Positions 63,155 through 64,000 of a stretch of 64,000 nt of DNA are shown one piece after another. This DNA is from Hominisplanchenecus_A murintestinalis (GTDB taxonomy: Bacteria > Bacillota > Clostridia > Lachnospirales > Lachnospiraceae). Location: NCBI RefSeq assembly GCF_943193015.1, contig NZ_CALPCM010000003.1:1-64000 (forward strand). Reading direction: 5' to 3'. Position numbers and translations under genes: made by a program. The notes beneath the pieces were generated by a model. The model was given only the letters and a program-made list of their open reading frames with translations. It ran no database searches and was not told where the DNA came from. Every line of letters starts with the position of its first letter. The first letter of the stretch is position 1.

Positions 63155-64000
63155 ATGAAACTGATGGATTTGCTTGAAAGATTGGAATATGAATGTGTAA
63201 GCGGCAGCGTGGATGCAGAAGTGAATGGGATTGCTAATGATTCGAGGCATGTGGAAGAGGGGTTTCTGTTCTTCTGTATCCGGGGAGCTGTTGTTGACGG
63301 ACATAAATATGTACCGGAAGTGGTGGAAAAGGGCGTGCGGGTGTTGGTAACAGAGGAGGCCGTGCCGGTTCCTGAAGGCGTGACGGTAATAAAGGTGAAG
63401 GACAGCCGTTATGCTATGGCTGTGATTTCAGCGGCATGGTTCGGATATCCGGCGGAAAAGCTGAAAGTTATTGGGATTACAGGAACGAAAGGAAAGACGA
63501 CCACCACTTATATGGTGAAATCCATCTTGGAATCCGCAGGGCATAAGGTAGGGCTGATTGGTACGATTGAAGCAATTATCGGAGATACAGTGGTTCCGGC
63601 TACAAATACTACACCGGAATCCTGTACGATTCAGGAATATTTTTCGAAAATGGTAGATGCAGGCTGTGACTGTGTGGTTATGGAGGTTTCATCTCAGGGA
63701 CTGATGCTGCGCCGCACGGCCGGAATTTCCTTTGAAATAGGGATTTTTACAAATATACAGCCAGATCATATTGGACCTGCGGAACATGAGAGCTTTGAGG
63801 ATTATATGCGATGTAAAGGGCTATTGTTCCGCCAGTGCAGGATTGGAATCGTTAATGCGGATGACTCTCATCTCACACAAGTGCTTGAGGGGCATACCTG
63901 CGAGGTAGAGACGTTTGGATTTTCGGAGAAGGCGGATTTGCGGGCAGAGCGCACGCGTATGGTGGCGCGTCCGGGATATTTGGGCATCGATTATCATGTG
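63155..64000 (+). CDS. murE: UDP-N-acetylmuramyl-tripeptide synthetase (partial)
   Basis: The first 282 residues are present; the gene runs off the window end. It adds the third amino acid to the peptidoglycan precursor. It has the N-terminal domain (GIANDSRHVEEGFLFFCIRG, residues about 26-45), the ATP loop VIGITGTKGKTTTTYMVKSI (about 104-123), TNTTPES and EVSSQGLMLRRTAG, which are MurE-type rather than MurC, D or F. TTGGAGGT precedes the ATG. The amino acid added cannot be told because the specificity motif lies beyond the window. Confidence 0.93.
   Translation, partial: MKLMDLLERLEYECVSGSVDAEVNGIANDSRHVEEGFLFFCIRGAVVDGHKYVPEVVEKGVRVLVTEEAVPVPEGVTVIKVKDSRYAMAVISAAWFGYPAEKLKVIGITGTKGKTTTTYMVKSILESAGHKVGLIGTIEAIIGDTVVPATNTTPESCTIQEYFSKMVDAGCDCVVMEVSSQGLMLRRTAGISFEIGIFTNIQPDHIGPAEHESFEDYMRCKGLLFRQCRIGIVNADDSHLTQVLEGHTCEVETFGFSEKADLRAERTRMVARPGYLGIDYHV

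Overview
The window reads as chromosome from a spore-forming gut Lachnospiraceae (Clostridia). The evidence is moderate GC, strong AGGAGG-type ribosome binding sites, a sporulation sigma-G gene, a T-box leader on valS, clostridial feoA-feoA-feoB genes with DUF2325 and DUF3793 neighbours, and several very large secreted proteins carrying BspA-like leucine-rich repeats. The species cannot be fixed from sequence alone. All functional calls come from reading motifs and domain order; no database search was run.

Layout. 1-1.9 kb: an AT-rich two-gene module, an unknown protein overlapping a TIR-like (PF10137-type) effector with a winged-helix and Zn-ribbon N-terminus; this is a candidate defence system. 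2.0-7.5 kb: a giant secreted multidomain protein. 7.7-9.8 kb: PAP2-like membrane protein, flavin oxidoreductase-like protein, sigG. 9.9-12.6 kb (minus): galKT. 12.7-16.8 kb: T-box-valS and serine acetyltransferase. 16.8-22.1 kb: a structured leader, two adenine-deaminase-family genes (one atypical at its active site) and an NCS2 permease. 22.2-26.5 kb: a secreted GH110-type alpha-1,3-galactosidase. 26.5-31.7 kb: housekeeping operon pyrH-frr-uppS-cdsA-dxr-rseP. 31.8-35.6 kb: a coiled-coil repeat protein and a third large FIVAR/LRR surface protein. 35.7-36.8 kb: a phosphoribosyltransferase-like protein and a 57-residue Asn/Ser/Thr-rich peptide behind a sigma-G-like promoter. 36.9-41.5 kb: rhodanese, phosphodiesterase, RNA methyltransferase, exported papain-like peptidase, rdgB, second phosphodiesterase.

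41.6-42.2 kb holds six tRNA genes (Pro, Gly, Arg, His, Gln, Lys) behind one strong promoter. Directly after tRNA-Lys, 42.3-45.3 kb is the wreck of an integrative conjugative element: integrase tail, broken topB, relaxase tail and a large palindrome. An Mrr-like nuclease with membrane segments follows. 46.8-50.7 kb carries cysD, a cysN-cysC fusion and a PAPS-type sulfotransferase with no reductive genes beside them, which points to sulfation rather than cysteine synthesis. 51.0 kb: tRNA-Leu. 51.2-56.6 kb: an iron regulon (DtxR-family regulator, feoA, feoA, feoB, FeoB-associated peptide, DUF2325, DUF3793, flavodoxin) with four TTAGC-N4-GCTAA sites. 56.6-59.5 kb: tandem ZTP and THF riboswitches in front of fhs, then a formate/nitrite-type channel. 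59.7-64 kb: secreted SGNH hydrolase with cell-wall repeats, a small protein, a soluble hybrid histidine kinase and the start of murE.

Themes. Host-glycan use is suggested by the GH110 enzyme plus galKT and three surface proteins that share one lysine-rich C-terminal LRR module. One-carbon metabolism and formate handling are joined at fhs. The parts most likely to be undescribed are the TIR-like pair, the PAPS/sulfotransferase operon, the sigma-G-linked Asn-rich peptide, the atypical adenine-deaminase paralogue with its leader RNA, and the shared C-terminal surface module.
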